Source of the DNA: Lachnospiraceae bacterium
GTDB lineage: Bacteria; Bacillota; Clostridia; Lachnospirales; Lachnospiraceae
Length of the DNA stretch: 64,000 nt
Assembly: GCA_017542245.1 (NCBI GenBank)
Contig: JAFXXN010000029.1
Coordinates: 124,001-188,000 of the forward strand
Direction: 5' to 3'
Positions 62,001-64,000 of the stretch are shown here, piece by piece (within the stretch, counting starts at the first letter, position 1; each line of letters opens with the position of its first letter). A program made the position numbers and the translations under genes. The notes under the pieces were generated by a model that saw nothing but the letters and a program-made list of their open reading frames with translations, had not been told where the DNA came from and did not search any database.

Positions 62001-63377
62001 ATGGGACTTATTTCACAGGCTCTCGGTGCAGTCGGTAATCTTGCCGGCGGTCTTGTAGGAGCAGGACTTGGTGCAGCAGGAGGCGTACTTGCCGATCAGT
62101 GGAAGGAATTCATTTATTGTGATGCCATTCCCGATGATACTCTTATGGTAAAGGGGCAGAAGCGCCTTACAGGTCGTTCAGCAAACACAAAGGGTGAAGA
62201 CAATGTTATCACTAACGGAAGCGGCATAGTAGTTGCAGATGGTCAGTGTATGATCATTGTTGAGAACGGAAAGGTTGTTGAATTCTGTGCTGAACCCGGA
62301 AAATTTACATATGATACTTCACTTGCTCCCAGCCTTTTCGCAGGAAAATTCGGACAGAGCGCACTTGATTCATTAAAGCAGATCGGTGAACGTTTCACTT
62401 ATGGCGGACAGGCTTCTAATGATCAGAGAGTATATTATTTCAATACAAAAGTAATCATGGGTAACAAGTATGGAACACCTGCTCCCGTTCCGTTCAGACT
62501 TGTTGACAGCAAGATATTCCTTGATCTGGATATTACTATCAGACTTAACGCTATTTATTCATACCGTCTGGTTGATCCGCTTCTTTTCTATACAAAGATT
62601 GCAGGTAACGTAACCGGTTCATACAAAGCATCAGATCTTGAACAGCAGCTGAAATCAGAAATCAGTGGCAAGCTGAATACCGCACTCGGTAAGATCAGCC
62701 AGTTAGAAATCAGATATAACGAACTTCCTCTTCATACAGAAGAGATGAGTGAAGCATTAAAGGAACAGCTTCATCAGAAGTGGGTTGTTGAGAAGGGTAT
62801 CGAACTTGTAAGCTTCGATGTTAACTCAGCAAATACTACCGAAGAAAACGAAAAGCTTATCAGAGATGCTCAGGCTGAGGCAAGATATCAGCATGCAGGT
62901 CTTGGTGCAGCAGCACTTACTGCAGCTCAGGCTCAGGCACTTAAGGATGCAGCAAAGAATCCTAACGGAGCTGCAAATGCAATGTTCGGCGTTGGAATGA
63001 TCGGCGGCGGCATGGGTGGCGGCGGAGTTGCAAATACCATCAGCGCTCTTTATGCTCAGGCAGGTCAGGAACAGCAGGCTGCAGCACAGCAGATGGCAGC
63101 TCAACAGCAGGCAGCACAGGCAGCCAATACTTGGAAGTGTCCTGAATGCGGAGCTGAAAATACCGGCAACTTCTGTCAGGGTTGCGGTACAAAGAAGCCT
63201 GCTCCCGCAGCATCATGGAAGTGTCCTCAGTGCGGAGCTGAGAATACCGGTAACTTCTGTCAGGGCTGTGGTACAAAGAAACCTGAAGTTCCTGCATCTA
63301 CTTCATGGAAGTGTCCTGAATGTGGAGCTGAGAATACAGGTAATTTCTGCCAGGGCTGTGGCAAGCCTCGTGCTTAA
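62001..63377 (+). CDS. SPFH-domain protein with three C-terminal zinc ribbons (YdjI-like)
   Basis: 458 residues. A Gly/Ala-rich N-terminus (AVGNLAGGLVGAGLGAAGG) precedes the SPFH/virion-core-like domain (YdjI type; LMVKGQKRLTGRSANTKGED, NYNELPLHTEEMSEAL region). After an Ala/Gln-rich linker (~320-375) come three near-identical zinc ribbons WKCPECGAENTGNFCQGCG (~375-458), each with two CxxC pairs. In Bacillus ydjI works with pspA-like ydjF and zinc-ribbon ydjG in envelope stress. The next gene here is ydjG-like. The strong promoter and ribosome site suggest high expression. Confidence 0.88.
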   Translation: MGLISQALGAVGNLAGGLVGAGLGAAGGVLADQWKEFIYCDAIPDDTLMVKGQKRLTGRSANTKGEDNVITNGSGIVVADGQCMIIVENGKVVEFCAEPGKFTYDTSLAPSLFAGKFGQSALDSLKQIGERFTYGGQASNDQRVYYFNTKVIMGNKYGTPAPVPFRLVDSKIFLDLDITIRLNAIYSYRLVDPLLFYTKIAGNVTGSYKASDLEQQLKSEISGKLNTALGKISQLEIRYNELPLHTEEMSEALKEQLHQKWVVEKGIELVSFDVNSANTTEENEKLIRDAQAEARYQHAGLGAAALTAAQAQALKDAAKNPNGAANAMFGVGMIGGGMGGGGVANTISALYAQAGQEQQAAAQQMAAQQQAAQAANTWKCPECGAENTGNFCQGCGTKKPAPAASWKCPQCGAENTGNFCQGCGTKKPEVPASTSWKCPECGAENTGNFCQGCGKPRA

Positions 63378-63390
63378 CATGTGGTAAATA

Positions 63391-63431
63391 TCAGCCTCAG
63401 GGGGTATATGCCCTGCTGAGGCTGAGTTTTT
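63391..63431 (+). terminator. Intrinsic terminator after the SPFH gene
   Basis: TCAGCCTCAG (63391-63400) pairs with CTGAGGCTGA (63415-63424), with GGG/CCC pairing inside, followed by GTTTTT. Confidence 0.8.
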
Positions 63432-63477
63432 GATTCGATAAAACCGCAAACATTTATATAGAGGAGCATATTAAGCT

Positions 63478-64000
63478 ATGGCTTTACAAGAATACAGATG
63501 TCCGTGTTGTGGCGGATCCATAGAGTTTAACAGTACTGTAGGAAAGATGAAGTGTCCTTTCTGCGATACTGAATTTGAGATGGAAGCTTTAAAAGATATT
63601 GATCAGGCGCTTGATCAGGAAGAACCTGAGTCCATGAAATGGGCTGATTACGATGGACAGAGCTGGGGCGGCGAAGATCTTAACGGTATGGTAAGTTACC
63701 ATTGTAAATCCTGCGGTGCCGAAATAATCACAGCAGAGACTACCGGTGCATCATCATGTCCTTATTGCGGAAATCCTATTGTAATGATGCAGGCATTTGC
63801 CGGAACACTTAAACCGGAATTCATAATTCCTTTCAAACTTGATAAAGAAGCTGCCAAAGCAGCTCTTTCAAAGCATTTTCAAGGAAAGAAGCTTTTACCG
63901 TCAGCTTTTTCTTCTCAAAACCATATAGAGGAGATAAACGGTGTATACGTTCCTTTCTGGCTTTTTAATTCCGGTGCCAGTGCAAATATCAGATATGAAG
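63478..64000 (+). CDS. Zinc-ribbon protein, YdjG-like, 5' part
   Basis: The frame is open to the window edge, giving ~174 residues. Two zinc ribbons are visible: CPCCGGSIEF..CPFC near residues 8-28 and CKSCGAEIITAE..CPYCGNP near 77-100, then FIIPFKLDKEAAKAAL and YVPFWLFN, typical of the TFIIB-type zinc-ribbon proteins related to YdjG. It follows the SPFH gene as in the ydjGHI arrangement. GAGGAG precedes the ATG. Confidence 0.85.
   Translation, partial: MALQEYRCPCCGGSIEFNSTVGKMKCPFCDTEFEMEALKDIDQALDQEEPESMKWADYDGQSWGGEDLNGMVSYHCKSCGAEIITAETTGASSCPYCGNPIVMMQAFAGTLKPEFIIPFKLDKEAAKAALSKHFQGKKLLPSAFSSQNHIEEINGVYVPFWLFNSGASANIRYE

Overview
The window looks like a chromosomal segment of a strictly anaerobic, AT-rich Gram-positive of the Lachnospiraceae, most like Butyrivibrio and relatives. 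The reasons are the low-GC Firmicutes gene orders (rplU-prp-rpmA-obgE-yhbY-nadD/yqeK-rsfS; ireB-ruvX-yrzB-rnjA-mltG-like-trmR-trhP), acetate kinase/phosphotransacetylase fermentation, a GH10 xylanase without an export signal, strong Shine-Dalgarno sites and sigma-A type promoters. This is inferred from gene content; no 16S gene is present, and no tRNA gene, rRNA gene, CRISPR array or transposase was seen.

Layout. 1-10 kb: end of a flavoprotein, miaB, pyrimidine-nucleoside phosphorylase, a DUF1015 protein, a membrane GGDEF-EAL protein, a LiaF-like membrane protein, a HEAT/methyltransferase protein, a missed 52-residue membrane protein and a phosphoesterase. 10-16 kb: scpA/scpB, the L21-L27 operon with the Prp protease, obgE, yhbY, a nadD-yqeK fusion and rsfS. 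16-24 kb: a divergent ttcA-like/LexA-like pair, a cell-wall amidase, a XerS-like recombinase and tldD/tldE, with tldD broken by an in-frame UAG. 24-30 kb is accessory: Fn3 and Ig-like exported proteins, an AAA/PD-(D/E)XK protein, DUF2804 and a nitrilase remnant. 30-40 kb: ackA and pta separated by a MITE-like element, an unusual amino-acid ABC transporter (three lobe-permuted binding modules fused to the permease; ATPase with a GHKL-like tail), DUF4832 and pepD. 40-55 kb: translation, tRNA and RNA modification genes (prmA, rsmE, nifZ-like/thiI, mtaB, ireB-ruvX, rnjA, trmR, trhP), a Crh-like HPr and a SNF2 helicase. 55-64 kb: yerC, rlmD, PAP2, HD-GYP, GH10 xylanase, SPFH/zinc-ribbon protein and the start of a YdjG-like gene.

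Themes. Many genes serve tRNA/rRNA modification (miaB, mtaB, ttcA-like, thiI with its desulfurase, trmR/trhP, rsmE, rlmD, prmA) and ribosome assembly. Two proteins address cyclic di-GMP turnover. The gaps carry at least three short repeat families: a 62-bp hairpin element ending in GTGACATTGACA just upstream of genes, a 136-bp inverted-repeat element, and REP-like palindromes with a GGGRACGGTT core, one of which sits in frame inside prmA. Several housekeeping enzymes also carry Asn/Ser/Asp-rich insertions. The least familiar system is the ABC transporter at 32.7-37.0 kb.
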